A stretch of 25,206 nucleotides of DNA from Gammaproteobacteria bacterium (GTDB taxonomy: Bacteria > Pseudomonadota > Gammaproteobacteria > Pseudomonadales > Pseudomonadaceae), in the NCBI GenBank assembly GCA_012513235.1, contig JAAZCO010000071.1:1-25206 (forward strand), given 5' to 3'. This document shows, one piece after another, positions 15,228 to 22,708 of this stretch. The stretch's first letter is position 1. Every line of letters begins with the position of its first letter. Made by a program: the position numbers and the translations under genes. The notes under the pieces were generated by a model that saw only the letters and a list, made by a program, of their open reading frames with translations, was not told the origin of the DNA and did no database searches.

Positions 15228-16751
15228 ATGACCGTTATTAAGCAAGATGATGTTATTCAAAGCGTCGCCGATGCCTTACAGTTTATTTCTTATTACCACC
15301 CGCTCGACTTTATTGAAGCCATGCACGCCGCTTATGAGCGTGAAGAATCTGCTTCAGCTAAAGACGCCATCGCACAAATTCTGATTAACTCACGCATGAG
15401 TGCCACCGGCCACCGTCCAATGTGCCAAGACACCGGCATTGTGACTGTGTTTGTCCGTGTAGGTATGAACGTGCGCTGGGATGACGCCACCATGGGCGTT
15501 GAAGATATGATTAACGAAGGTGTACGCCGCGCGTACAACTTGCCTGAGAACGTTCTGCGCGCCTCTATTTTAGCTGATCCAGCTGGTGCTCGTCGCAATA
15601 CCAAAGACAACACCCCAGCAGTGATTCACTACTCAATCGTGCCAGGTGATACGGTTGAATTTGATGTCGCAGCGAAAGGCGGCGGCTCAGAAAACAAAGC
15701 CAAAATGGCCATGCTCAACCCCTCTGACTCCATCGTGGATTGGGTACTGAAAACTGTTCCAGAAATGGGTGCGGGCTGGTGTCCACCGGGTATGCTCGGC
15801 ATTGGTATTGGCGGTACTGCAGAAAAAGCTGCGGTGATGGCCAAAGAAGTGCTGATGGAATCCATCGACATCCATGAACTGCAAGCGCGCGGCGCACAAA
15901 CCCGTGCCGAAGAACTGCGCTTAGAACTGTTCGAGAAAGTGAATCAGCTGGGTATTGGTGCACAAGGTTTAGGTGGCCTGACGACTGTACTTGATGTGAA
16001 AATCATGGACTACCCAACCCACGCCGCATCACTGCCGGTGTGCATGATTCCAAACTGTGCTGCAACTCGTCACGCCCACTTTGTGCTGGACGGTTCAGGC
16101 CCTGCAGTACTGGAAGCACCATCACTCGACGCTTACCCAGATATCGTTTGGGAAGCGGGTCCAACGGCGCGTCGTGTCAATCTCGACACCATAACGCCAG
16201 AAGAGGTACAAAGTTGGAAGCCCGGTGAAACTGTCCTGCTCAACGGTAAGATGTTTACCGGCCGTGATGCGGCGCACAAGCGCATGGTGGACATGCTCAA
16301 CAACGGTGAAGAATTACCGGTTGATCTCAAAGGCCGCTTTATCTATTACGTCGGCCCTGTGGACCCAGTTGGCGAAGAAGTTGTTGGACCTGCTGGCCCA
16401 ACTACCGCCACACGTATGGATAAATTCACCCGTCAAATCCTTGAAAGCACAGGCTTGCTGGGCATGATTGGTAAATCTGAGCGTGGCCCGATCGCTATTG
16501 ATGCGATTAAAGATCACAAAGCGGTCTACCTGATGGCTGTTGGCGGCGCGGCCTACTTAGTGGCACAAGCCATTAAGAAGTCTCGTGTAGCGGCATTCCC
16601 AGAACTGGGCATGGAAGCTATCTACGAGTTTGATGTGGTGGATATGCCTGTCACAGTAGCAGTGGATACTTCAGGCGAGTCGGTGCACATCACTGGCCCT
16701 GCTCTGTGGAAGAAAAAGATTGCCGAGAGCTTGGCGGTTGAAGTTAAATAA
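15228..16751 (+). CDS. fumA: Class I (iron-sulfur) fumarate hydratase
   Basis: This is an oxygen-sensitive [4Fe-4S] fumarase that hydrates fumarate to L-malate in the TCA cycle. The 507-residue protein carries the N-terminal alpha domain (about 10-285) and the C-terminal beta domain (about 300-500, GRFIYYVGPVDPV, GPTTATRMDKFT and LLGMIGKSERGP) fused in one chain. Candidate cluster cysteines are C66 (MCQDTGI), C185 (WCPPGM) and C272 or C277 (CMIPNCAATRH); C66 to C185 has the same spacing as in E. coli FumA. Start ATG at 15228 has GAGGAG upstream. A strong terminator follows, so it is probably monocistronic. The symbol is used for the class; fumB-type paralogues cannot be excluded. Confidence 0.95.
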   Translation: MTVIKQDDVIQSVADALQFISYYHPLDFIEAMHAAYEREESASAKDAIAQILINSRMSATGHRPMCQDTGIVTVFVRVGMNVRWDDATMGVEDMINEGVRRAYNLPENVLRASILADPAGARRNTKDNTPAVIHYSIVPGDTVEFDVAAKGGGSENKAKMAMLNPSDSIVDWVLKTVPEMGAGWCPPGMLGIGIGGTAEKAAVMAKEVLMESIDIHELQARGAQTRAEELRLELFEKVNQLGIGAQGLGGLTTVLDVKIMDYPTHAASLPVCMIPNCAATRHAHFVLDGSGPAVLEAPSLDAYPDIVWEAGPTARRVNLDTITPEEVQSWKPGETVLLNGKMFTGRDAAHKRMVDMLNNGEELPVDLKGRFIYYVGPVDPVGEEVVGPAGPTTATRMDKFTRQILESTGLLGMIGKSERGPIAIDAIKDHKAVYLMAVGGAAYLVAQAIKKSRVAAFPELGMEAIYEFDVVDMPVTVAVDTSGESVHITGPALWKKKIAESLAVEVK

Positions 16752-16771
16752 CCCCTCAGTTCAGTTGCATC

Positions 16772-16801
16772 AAGGCCGAGACACTGTTCTCGGCCTTTTT
16801 A
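16772..16801 (+). terminator. Rho-independent terminator after fumarase
   Basis: AAGGCCGAGA (16772-16781) pairs with TCTCGGCCTT (16788-16797) around a 6-nt loop and runs into TTTTT then ATTTAT. It is a textbook intrinsic terminator 20 nt after the fumarase stop. Confidence 0.9.
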
Positions 16802-16879
16802 TTTATACATACCCCTTTTCTACCTGAGAGACTGACAATGAGTCTGGCAGGATAGAAAACAGAATTTTGTGAGTCTCTT

Positions 16880-17350
16880 GTGGCCAATCGTCGTTACAGC
16901 TGTATCGCTTTAAGCAACCCCAAATCGCCGACCAATGTTGGCTCTATTATGCGTGCGGCAGGCTGTTACAGCGTCAATAGCGTCTTTTATACCGGCACCC
17001 GTTACGATCGTGCCAAGGACTTTATTACCGACACCAAAAAAGTGCACCAAGACGTGCCGCTGATTAATATTGACGATTTGCGCAAAATCTTACCGCTCGG
17101 TTGCACACCTGTGGCGATTGAATTGGTAGAAGGCGCGCGTCCTTTACCTGAATACACCCACCCTGACCGCGCGCTGTATATCTTTGGCCCTGAAGATGGC
17201 TCGCTGGATAAAGAGATTCGCGACTGGTGTACCGATGTGGTGTATATCCCCACCAATGGCTGTATGAACTTGGCTGCAACCGTCAACGTCGTGCTCTATG
17301 ACCGTTTAGCCAAAGGTTTAAACACTAAGTCAGGTCCGTTGTTTAAGTAA
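16880..17350 (+). CDS. SpoU/TrmH-family RNA methyltransferase
   Basis: This is a 156-residue single-domain SPOUT methyltransferase. Such enzymes use S-adenosylmethionine for 2'-O-methylation of tRNA or rRNA through a C-terminal trefoil knot. Motif 1 is NPKSPTNVGSIMRAAGCYSV near the N-terminus. The knot motifs are ALYIFGPEDGSLDKEI (motif 2) and IPTNGCMNLAATVNVVLYDR (motif 3). It resembles TrmL (YibK) in size but differs in motif 3, so I leave out a symbol; the target nucleotide is unknown. The start is GTG at 16880 with only a weak GTGAG upstream; the in-frame ATG at 16838 meets a stop. The 3' end faces csbD across a bidirectional terminator. Confidence 0.88.
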   Translation: MANRRYSCIALSNPKSPTNVGSIMRAAGCYSVNSVFYTGTRYDRAKDFITDTKKVHQDVPLINIDDLRKILPLGCTPVAIELVEGARPLPEYTHPDRALYIFGPEDGSLDKEIRDWCTDVVYIPTNGCMNLAATVNVVLYDRLAKGLNTKSGPLFK

Positions 17351-17391
17351 GCTAAGCAACAGCATTGCCGCAGCCATGACTTTATCCCAGC

Positions 17392-17444
17392 GCATAAAAA
17401 ACGGCTTGAGCAAGGCGTTTTCACCCTGCTCAAGCCGTTTATGC
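17392..17444. terminator. Bidirectional terminator between methyltransferase and csbD
   Basis: AAACGGCTTGAGCA (17399-17412) pairs with TGCTCAAGCCGTTT (17427-17440), a 14-bp perfect stem, with flanking GCAT/ATGC pairing outside it. On the minus strand the stem is followed by TTTTTT-type sequence and ends csbD. It also serves the convergent plus-strand gene. Confidence 0.85.
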
Positions 17445-17454
17445 CCAGAAGAAG

Positions 17455-17652
17455 TTATAGCTTGCGATTGAACTCAGCAATTTCTTCTTCGGCTTTTTCT
17501 TTCGTTACGCCGTAGCGTTCTTGCAGCTTACCCGCGAGATATTGACTATGGCCTTCCATTACGTCCAGATCATCGTCGGTGAGCTTACCCCAGCGCGTTT
17601 TGATTTGACCTTTAAGCTGTTTCCACTTGCCTTCAAAAATATCAGAATTCAT
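17455..17652 (-). CDS. CsbD-family (YjbJ-like) stress protein
   Basis: This is a 65-residue, highly charged, hydrophilic protein of the CsbD family. It begins MNSDIFEGKWKQLKGQIKTR, then WGKLTDDDLDVMEG and the YGVTKEKAEEEI repeat-like C-terminal half. Members are abundant under general stress or in stationary phase, and the biochemical role is not established. There is no signal peptide or membrane segment. Start ATG at 17652 has GAGGTG upstream. It follows a BON-domain protein gene by 50 nt on the same strand, and such pairs fit a stress-induced transcript, though no sigma-S promoter can be asserted here. Confidence 0.93.
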   Translation of the reverse strand: MNSDIFEGKWKQLKGQIKTRWGKLTDDDLDVMEGHSQYLAGKLQERYGVTKEKAEEEIAEFNRKL

Positions 17653-17702
17653 AAAGCACCTCAGAAAAAATTAAAATGTCATCAATAGCGATCAGGGGGT
17701 GT

Positions 17703-18029
17703 TTAGCGACTGGTTTTTAGGCCGTCAGCTGCGACATTTTTCACGCCTTTAACATTTTCTGCTTTACTAATAGCAAGATCGCGCTCAGCTACAGTAGGCA
17801 CTTCACCTGACAGCGCAACCACGCCATCCACGGTTTCTACTTTAATATCTAAGCCGCTGATATTCACATTACTTAAAAAGACTGATTTCACTTTACTGGT
17901 GATCCAAGTATCGGACACCGCTTCTTGTGCTTCTGCCATCGTATCATTGGCCACTGCGTGTGTTAACGGCATACCTAATAGGGCCGTGAAGACTGCAAGA
18001 CCTGCGTATTTGCGGGCTAATGTTTTCAT
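17703..18029 (-). CDS. Periplasmic BON-domain protein (OsmY-like)
   Basis: This 108-residue exported protein has a Sec signal peptide (MKTLARKYAG onwards, cleavage likely after HAVA) and one BON domain (about 40-105). The domain shows TWITSKVKSVFLSN, ISGLDIKVETVDGVVALSG, and the closing AENVKGVKNVAADG. BON domains bind phospholipid or membranes, and OsmY relatives are induced by osmotic and stationary stress. OsmY itself has two BON domains; this one has a single copy. ATG at 18029 has GGAG upstream; the frame to 18086 would hide the signal peptide and is rejected. An imperfect hairpin (18061-18086) lies upstream, without a clear promoter. Confidence 0.9.
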   Translation of the reverse strand: MKTLARKYAGLAVFTALLGMPLTHAVANDTMAEAQEAVSDTWITSKVKSVFLSNVNISGLDIKVETVDGVVALSGEVPTVAERDLAISKAENVKGVKNVAADGLKTSR

Positions 18030-18106
18030 AATTATATACTCCGTACAAATTAGCGTTAAGGTGCGCTTGCGTTTAAACAAGCACACTTAGTTGACGGTGC
18101 TATAAG

Positions 18107-19555
18107 TTATTTGTTCAGCGCACCCGACGAACGGTCATCTGATTTTTTGAGCGGCTTAGGAAATTTACGTAAGCGCCAGGCTGGCCATAACGCCAATAAA
18201 AAGGCAAAACCCAGCAGGATAAATGTACGCTCAAAAGCTACAGTTTCGGCAACAAAATCACCACCTAATGACTGATGCTGCCACTCTAGAAATACAGTCA
18301 ACAAGTTGATGCCAAAAGCACCACCCAACTGGCGTACAAAGGTTACAGCGCCTGCGCCATAGGGCAATTCATCGACCGTTAAACTATCAAGGGATGCAGT
18401 ACTCAGCGCCGGCATAATCAAGCCAATACCCATACGCCCTAACGCAGCAATAACACACAGCCAAAAGAAGCCGCTACTGGCCCCCCAAATGCCATACCAA
18501 ATCGATGAAAAGGCAAACAAAAACAAACCAATACACAGCAGCCAAACAATCGCAATGCGATCACATAACCAGCCACTGGCAAAGGATGCCAGTCCCAACA
18601 AAATACCTGCAGGCAGCAATAAAACACCAGCATGCCCAGCGCTATAGCCACTGATGGTTTGCAGATACAAGGGAATTAAATAAGTCGAGCCATATAGACC
18701 CAAACCCAAAGCTAGCGCCACCCAACTGGCCCGCCGAAAGGCCGCGAGACGCCATAAACGTAACGACAGAATGGGCTTTTTACTATTGAGCGTACGGAGG
18801 AAAAAGATAAAACCGCACACCACTGTAGTGACCGCTAAGGCCGAAACCCGCCAATCACCCCAAGCATAGCGCTGCGCCTCTGAAATCGCCGCCAAGCCAG
18901 CAAAGATAGCCGTGGTCAGCATCACAAAGGACAACACATCCAAACGTTTAGCTTTGGGGTTGCTCTCATCTGGCAGTAGCCAATGCCCCGCCACCATCAG
19001 CACCACACACACAGGTAAAGGCAGCCAAAAAGCGGACATCCAACCAAAATGGTCAATCAGGTAACCGCCCACAGTAGGGCCAATACTCGGCGCAATCATC
19101 AAGCCGAGCCCATACACGCCCAAGGCCGTCCCGCGTCCACCACCAGCGTAAACACGAAAGATCAGCACAGTGGCTAAGGGCTGGATAATCCCCGCAGAAG
19201 CACCTTGCAAGATGCGCAGAATAATCAATTGCCAACCTGCAGTGGCTAGCAATGCAGCAACTGAACACACCACAAACAACCCAATACTGACCTGCACAGT
19301 AATGCGCGAACCAAACTTAGCCTGCGCCCAAGCTGCCAATAGCAGCCCTGCCGTCATGGCGGCTAAAAAGCCAGTGGCGAGCCATTGCGCCATGGGTCGC
19401 CCCATCGCAAACTCATCCATGATGGCTGGCAAAGCCACGTTAATACTGGTCGAGGATAACACCATGACCATACTGCCAAGCATCAGTACACCCAGCAGCC
19501 ACACACGATAGAGCGCACCAAAACGCGCATTTAAACTGGCGAGGTCATGTTTCAT
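18107..19555 (-). CDS. MFS multidrug efflux transporter, DHA2 (EmrB/QacA-like)
   Basis: This 482-residue protein is very hydrophobic, and I read about 14 membrane helices, as in the DHA2 drug:proton antiporters. The N-terminal half contains SSTSINVALPAIMDEF (helix 1), WLATGFLAAMTAGLL, the RILQGASAGIIQPLAT motif B region and the GLMIAPSIGPTVGGYLID antiporter motif C. The C-terminal half has LIMPALSTASLDSL and GAGAVTFVRQLGGAFGIN. It probably exports drugs or other toxic small molecules; the substrate is unknown. The ATG at 19555 lies inside the 3' end of marR (11-base overlap), so the pump is translationally coupled to its likely repressor. No emrA-type adaptor is nearby. Confidence 0.9.
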   Translation of the reverse strand: MKHDLASLNARFGALYRVWLLGVLMLGSMVMVLSSTSINVALPAIMDEFAMGRPMAQWLATGFLAAMTAGLLLAAWAQAKFGSRITVQVSIGLFVVCSVAALLATAGWQLIILRILQGASAGIIQPLATVLIFRVYAGGGRGTALGVYGLGLMIAPSIGPTVGGYLIDHFGWMSAFWLPLPVCVVLMVAGHWLLPDESNPKAKRLDVLSFVMLTTAIFAGLAAISEAQRYAWGDWRVSALAVTTVVCGFIFFLRTLNSKKPILSLRLWRLAAFRRASWVALALGLGLYGSTYLIPLYLQTISGYSAGHAGVLLLPAGILLGLASFASGWLCDRIAIVWLLCIGLFLFAFSSIWYGIWGASSGFFWLCVIAALGRMGIGLIMPALSTASLDSLTVDELPYGAGAVTFVRQLGGAFGINLLTVFLEWQHQSLGGDFVAETVAFERTFILLGFAFLLALWPAWRLRKFPKPLKKSDDRSSGALNK

Positions 19556-19982
19556 AGGTTTTTTCTAAATTGGCCAACATACGCGTATGAGTCGCTTGGC
19601 ACTGTTGGATATCTTCTTCAGAAATACCAGCAAAAATCTCGCAGCGTAACTGAGTGGCAATGGCTTCAATTTTTTCAATCAATACGAGCGCGGTACGGGT
19701 TAAGGCAATTTTTTTAACACGACGATCATCTGGATCAATTTGACGCTCAATTAAATGCTGAGCAGCCAAAGCGTCCAGCAATCGAGCTAAGGTTGGATTT
19801 TCTACACCAACACTGCAAGCCAACTCACCTTGCGTGGGCAGCTCTTTAGCGCGGGCTACATGCAACAAAACCAACCAACGGGCTTGTGATAAACCTAAAT
19901 CAGCTAAACGCCGATCAAGCGCTGCGCGCCACGCTCGTGATAAATGCGTGACTTGCATTCCAAAGCGGTGCTGTTCGTACAT
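19545..19982 (-). CDS. MarR-family transcriptional regulator
   Basis: This is a 145-residue MarR/SlyA-type winged-helix protein. The recognition helix region is PTQGELACSVGVENPTLARLLDAL, and the wing contains the DPDDRRVKKIALT signature. The N- and C-terminal helices would form the dimer interface. Such proteins commonly repress adjacent efflux genes and release DNA on binding phenolic or drug-like ligands. The gene is first in a two-gene operon with the DHA2 pump, with overlapping reading frames. A perfect palindrome sits at its promoter, so autoregulation of the pair is the expected arrangement. Start ATG at 19982 has GGAG 11 bases upstream; ATG at 19958 is a possible alternative. Confidence 0.92.
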   Translation of the reverse strand: MYEQHRFGMQVTHLSRAWRAALDRRLADLGLSQARWLVLLHVARAKELPTQGELACSVGVENPTLARLLDALAAQHLIERQIDPDDRRVKKIALTRTALVLIEKIEAIATQLRCEIFAGISEEDIQQCQATHTRMLANLEKTYET

Positions 19983-19997
19983 GGCTACGCAGTCTCC

Positions 19998-20024
19998 AAG
20001 CTAATGTTTAGCTTGCGAAGTATA
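19998..20024 (-). promoter_or_regulatory. marR promoter and palindromic operator
   Basis: On the minus strand TATACT (20019-20024) is a good -10 box. Four bases downstream lies a perfect 7-3-7 palindrome, AAGCTAA-TGT-TTAGCTT as read on the plus strand (19998-20014). It covers the expected transcription start. No strong -35 is seen. Size, symmetry and position fit a MarR operator. Confidence 0.65.
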
Positions 20025-20054
20025 CCAATTTTACAACAACCTGCTAGGACAGAA

Positions 20055-20082
20055 CCTTCGTTTTATAATGCCTCAACGAAGG
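20055..20082 (-). terminator. Possible terminator after the DUF6746-like gene
   Basis: CCTTCGTT (20055-20062) pairs perfectly with AACGAAGG (20075-20082) around a 12-nt loop, 12 nt after the stop codon. There is no U-tract on the minus strand, so intrinsic termination is doubtful. Confidence 0.4.
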
Positions 20083-20094
20083 CTCATCATAAAA

Positions 20095-20466
20095 TCACTT
20101 AATAACAGTGCGCGCAGCTTCTAAATACTTAGGTCCAGCTGTTTTAAGGTCTTCGCGATTGAAGGTTTCTGAAGCAACATGCACTTCTTCTAGCGTCTCA
20201 GCCAACTCTTCTAAATCGTCATTAATTTTTTCTAAAGCATTTTCCAAGGTGTAGGTCAGCTCATGAATTTTAACCAAATCAGCATCGGTTAAATCACCGC
20301 TCAAAGCTTTTTCTAAACGCTTATTGTATTCAGAAAAGTTAGCCACAGCTGTTTGCAGGTCTGGAGATTCGAGTCCTTTAAAATGATCTGGGCGATCATC
20401 GGCCATAGCACCACCAGCAACTGCCAAGCTGACTGCTAATACTGCGCCTTTGATTACATTTTTCAT
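20095..20466 (-). CDS. Small exported protein, DUF6746-like, unknown function
   Basis: This 123-residue protein has a clear Sec signal peptide ending AGGAMA-DD (cleavage about 22/23). The mature part is acidic and helical: DRPDHFKG, then AVANFSEYNKRLEKAL, LVKIHELTYTLENALEKIND and DLEELAETLEEVHVASETF. It has no cysteines and no membrane segment. It resembles a family of small periplasmic pseudomonad proteins that I recall as DUF6746; no function is known to me. Start ATG at 20466 has AAGGAAA upstream. Its promoter is overlapped by a Fur-like site, which suggests iron-dependent expression. The four-helix look recalls metal- or haem-binding helical bundles, but no ligand pattern is evident. Confidence 0.75.
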   Translation of the reverse strand: MKNVIKGAVLAVSLAVAGGAMADDRPDHFKGLESPDLQTAVANFSEYNKRLEKALSGDLTDADLVKIHELTYTLENALEKINDDLEELAETLEEVHVASETFNREDLKTAGPKYLEAARTVIK

Positions 20467-20499
20467 TATATTTCCTTGGTCATAATTAGTGTGCGAAAG

Positions 20500-20548
20500 A
20501 ATATATCAGAGCCTTATGCTAATAACAATCATTACTATTATCGTTATC
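20500..20548 (-). promoter_or_regulatory. Promoter with overlapping Fur-like box
   Basis: On the minus strand TTGTTA (20523-20528), an exact 17-nt spacer and TATATT (20500-20505) form a good sigma-70 promoter, 34 nt before the start codon. GATAACGATAATAGTAATG (20548-20530) matches the 19-bp Fur consensus GATAATGATAATCATTATC at 14 positions by my count. A second overlapping register, from GATAATAGTAATG, reaches into the -35. Repression by Fur with iron is the natural reading. Confidence 0.6.
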
Positions 20549-20656
20549 TAATTATCAAACCAGTCGACATTTGCCCTACTAAAACAAGAGGCCTCTACAG
20601 CTAGAAAGCCATTCTCGATCGCAAGAATTTTTCTTGCCGCAATAAAATTCAGACAA
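20549..20656. other. Remainder of the gap between actP terminator and Fur-like promoter
   Basis: This stretch holds no gene. It contains the hairpin GCAAGAA-TTT-TTCTTGC (20631-20647) with no T-run after it, and an AGAGGCCTCT palindrome near 20587-20596. I see no other signal. Confidence 0.4.
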
Positions 20657-20687
20657 AAAAATACCCCGAACCAGTCGGGGTATTTTT
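20657..20687. terminator. Strong bidirectional terminator after actP
   Basis: AAAAATACCCCGA (20657-20669) pairs with TCGGGGTATTTTT (20675-20687), 13 bp with a 5-nt loop. On the minus strand it is followed by a run of T, ending the yjcH-actP transcript 36 nt after the actP stop. Confidence 0.9.
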
Positions 20688-20723
20688 AGGCGATGATCTA
20701 TCACACAATCATCAGGTTATTAC

Positions 20724-22385
20724 TTAGTGATCCTGCGCGCCTGAGCGACCGATACCTGTCTGGCTGCGTACAGTCAGTGCAGTAAAGGCGTCACGCTCTT
20801 TGTCAGCACGTGCACTCTTATCAGTGATCGAGAAGAACCAAATCGCAAAGAACGCTAACGGAATCGAGAAGATACCTGGGTTAGAGAACGGTGTGATTGC
20901 TTCAGCGTTACCGAACACGTCAACCCAAACAGTTGAACTCAGGACAACCCACATGGTTGCAAACACCAAGCCTAAGAAGCCACCGATGGTTGCGCCGCGA
21001 GTTGTACATCCGCGCCATGAGATCGACAGTACCAGCACTGGGAAGTTAGCACTTGCTGCAATAGCGAACGCCAAACCAACCATGAAGGCAACGTTTTGAT
21101 CTTCAAAGATAATACCTAGCAGTACAGCCAAGACACCTAATACAAGAGTAGAGATCTTAGAGATACGCATTTCTTGCTTTTCAGTTGAACGACCACGTGC
21201 AATAACGTTGGCGTACAAGTCGTGAGCAATGGCTGCAGCACCGGCCAGAGCCAGACCTGCTACTACCGCTACGATGGTTGCGAAAGTTACTGCAGCCATA
21301 AAGCCAAGCAGTAAGCTACCACCCACAGCATTGGACAGGTGTACTGCCGCCATGTTGGTGCCGCCGACCAAGTTTTTCAACATATCGAAGCTGCCATCAG
21401 CTGCTACGTTGAAATACTCTGGGTGACGAACCAGTAGCGCAACCGCACCGAAACCAATGATAAAGGTTAACAGGTAGAAGTAGCCGATAAAGCCGCTCGC
21501 CCAGATCACAGACTTACGTGCTTCTTTTGCACTCGATACAGTGAAGAAGCGCATCAGAATGTGTGGCAGACCTGCAGTACCAAACGCTAGAGCCAAACCA
21601 AGTGACAGTGCGTTCAATGGGTTACCACTCACCAGAGCACCTGGCGCAACTAAGCTTTCACCCGAAGGGTGAACACTTACTGCTTCAGCCAGCAATACAT
21701 CTGGGTTCCAGTTAAATGCCATCAGCACTAGACCCGCTAATAACGTACCACCCGCTAGCATCAGAACCGCTTTAATGATTTGTACCCACGTGGTAGCAGT
21801 CATACCGCCGAAGAACACGTAGATCATCATTAAGGTACCGATAATGATCACTGAGATTTTGTACTCAAGACCAAACAGCAGCACGATTAACTTACCCGCA
21901 CCCACCATTTGTGCAATCAGGTACAGAGCAATAATCAACAGTGACGCACTGGCTGCAAGCACACGCATCGGTGTCTGCTCTAAACGGAACGCAGTCACGT
22001 CCGCAAAGTTAAAGCGACCCAAGTTACGTAAACGCTCAGCTACCAAGAACATCACCACCGGCCAACCAAAGAGGAAACCAATGGCGTAAATGATGCCGTC
22101 AAAACCGCTGACGTACACCATACCGGCGATACCCAGGAAAGATGCCGCTGAAATATAGTCACCAGCAATGGCTAAACCATTCTGGAAACCCGTGATACCA
22201 CCACCTGCGGTATAGAAGTCAGATGTGGTTTGGGTTTTACGCGCTGCCCACCAGGTAATCACCATGGTTCCAGCGATAAACACCAAGAACATTACAATTG
22301 CAGATGTATTAGCTTGGCCCGTTGCTGCAAATGCAGGCTGAGCAAACAAGGACAACAGTGCTGTACTTAAGAGAAACTTTTTCAT
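20724..22385 (-). CDS. actP: Cation/acetate symporter ActP
   Basis: ActP is a sodium:solute symporter that imports acetate and other short monocarboxylates across the inner membrane. The 553-residue protein starts with a signal-like segment ending QPAFA. I then read about 13 membrane helices, as in the SSS family. Recognisable segments are TSDFYTAGGGITGFQNGLAIAGDY, SAASFLGIAGMVYVSGFDG, GTAGLPHILMRFFTV, and VAGLALAGAAAIAHDLYANV. The ATG at 22385 overlaps the yjcH stop as ATGA, with GAGGG upstream, so the two are coupled. Acetyl-CoA synthetase, its usual partner in enterics, is absent here, but ackA-pta lie 9 kb away. Confidence 0.96.
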   Translation of the reverse strand: MKKFLLSTALLSLFAQPAFAATGQANTSAIVMFLVFIAGTMVITWWAARKTQTTSDFYTAGGGITGFQNGLAIAGDYISAASFLGIAGMVYVSGFDGIIYAIGFLFGWPVVMFLVAERLRNLGRFNFADVTAFRLEQTPMRVLAASASLLIIALYLIAQMVGAGKLIVLLFGLEYKISVIIIGTLMMIYVFFGGMTATTWVQIIKAVLMLAGGTLLAGLVLMAFNWNPDVLLAEAVSVHPSGESLVAPGALVSGNPLNALSLGLALAFGTAGLPHILMRFFTVSSAKEARKSVIWASGFIGYFYLLTFIIGFGAVALLVRHPEYFNVAADGSFDMLKNLVGGTNMAAVHLSNAVGGSLLLGFMAAVTFATIVAVVAGLALAGAAAIAHDLYANVIARGRSTEKQEMRISKISTLVLGVLAVLLGIIFEDQNVAFMVGLAFAIAASANFPVLVLSISWRGCTTRGATIGGFLGLVFATMWVVLSSTVWVDVFGNAEAITPFSNPGIFSIPLAFFAIWFFSITDKSARADKERDAFTALTVRSQTGIGRSGAQDH

Positions 22386-22690
22386 TCTACGTCCCTCATA
22401 ATCGCATCAAGTAATGGATCAAAAGTTTTGTTAGAAACGTAGGTATAGAGAGCAATCATAATGACCGCACTAAACACAACTAAGATACCTGACAGTACGC
22501 CTACGCTCATAGTCCAACCAGCACCAATAGGCTGAGCGAACACTTCTGGCATAAACGCCAAGGTCAAAATAAATCCAGAGTAGATCGTTAATGCCACAGC
22601 AAAAAACGACATACTGATGCGCGTACGGCGCTGTACCAGCTCCACATACTTAGGGTGCTTAAGCACCTTTTCCACAACTGTATCTTGCAT
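22382..22690 (-). CDS. yjcH: DUF485 membrane protein YjcH
   Basis: This 102-residue inner-membrane protein of the DUF485 family is almost always encoded upstream of actP. It has two predicted helices: about 26-50 (RISMSFFAVALTIYSGFILT) and about 60-87 (VGVLSGILVVFSAVIMIALYTY). The signature region is HPKYVELVQRRTR before helix 1 and YVSNKTFDPLLDAIMRD after helix 2. It is thought to support ActP, but no activity is proven. ATG at 22690 has AGGAG upstream and gives the usual length; the frame to 22708 adds six residues. It overlaps actP by four bases and is the first gene of the operon. Confidence 0.94.
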   Translation of the reverse strand: MQDTVVEKVLKHPKYVELVQRRTRISMSFFAVALTIYSGFILTLAFMPEVFAQPIGAGWTMSVGVLSGILVVFSAVIMIALYTYVSNKTFDPLLDAIMRDVE

Positions 22691-22708
22691 ACTATTTCTC
22701 CTACTCAA

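Noticed and set aside
20064..20069. TATAAT on the plus strand in the loop after the DUF6746-like gene
   Set aside because: There is no plausible -35 element and no plus-strand gene downstream; it lies within a hairpin loop.
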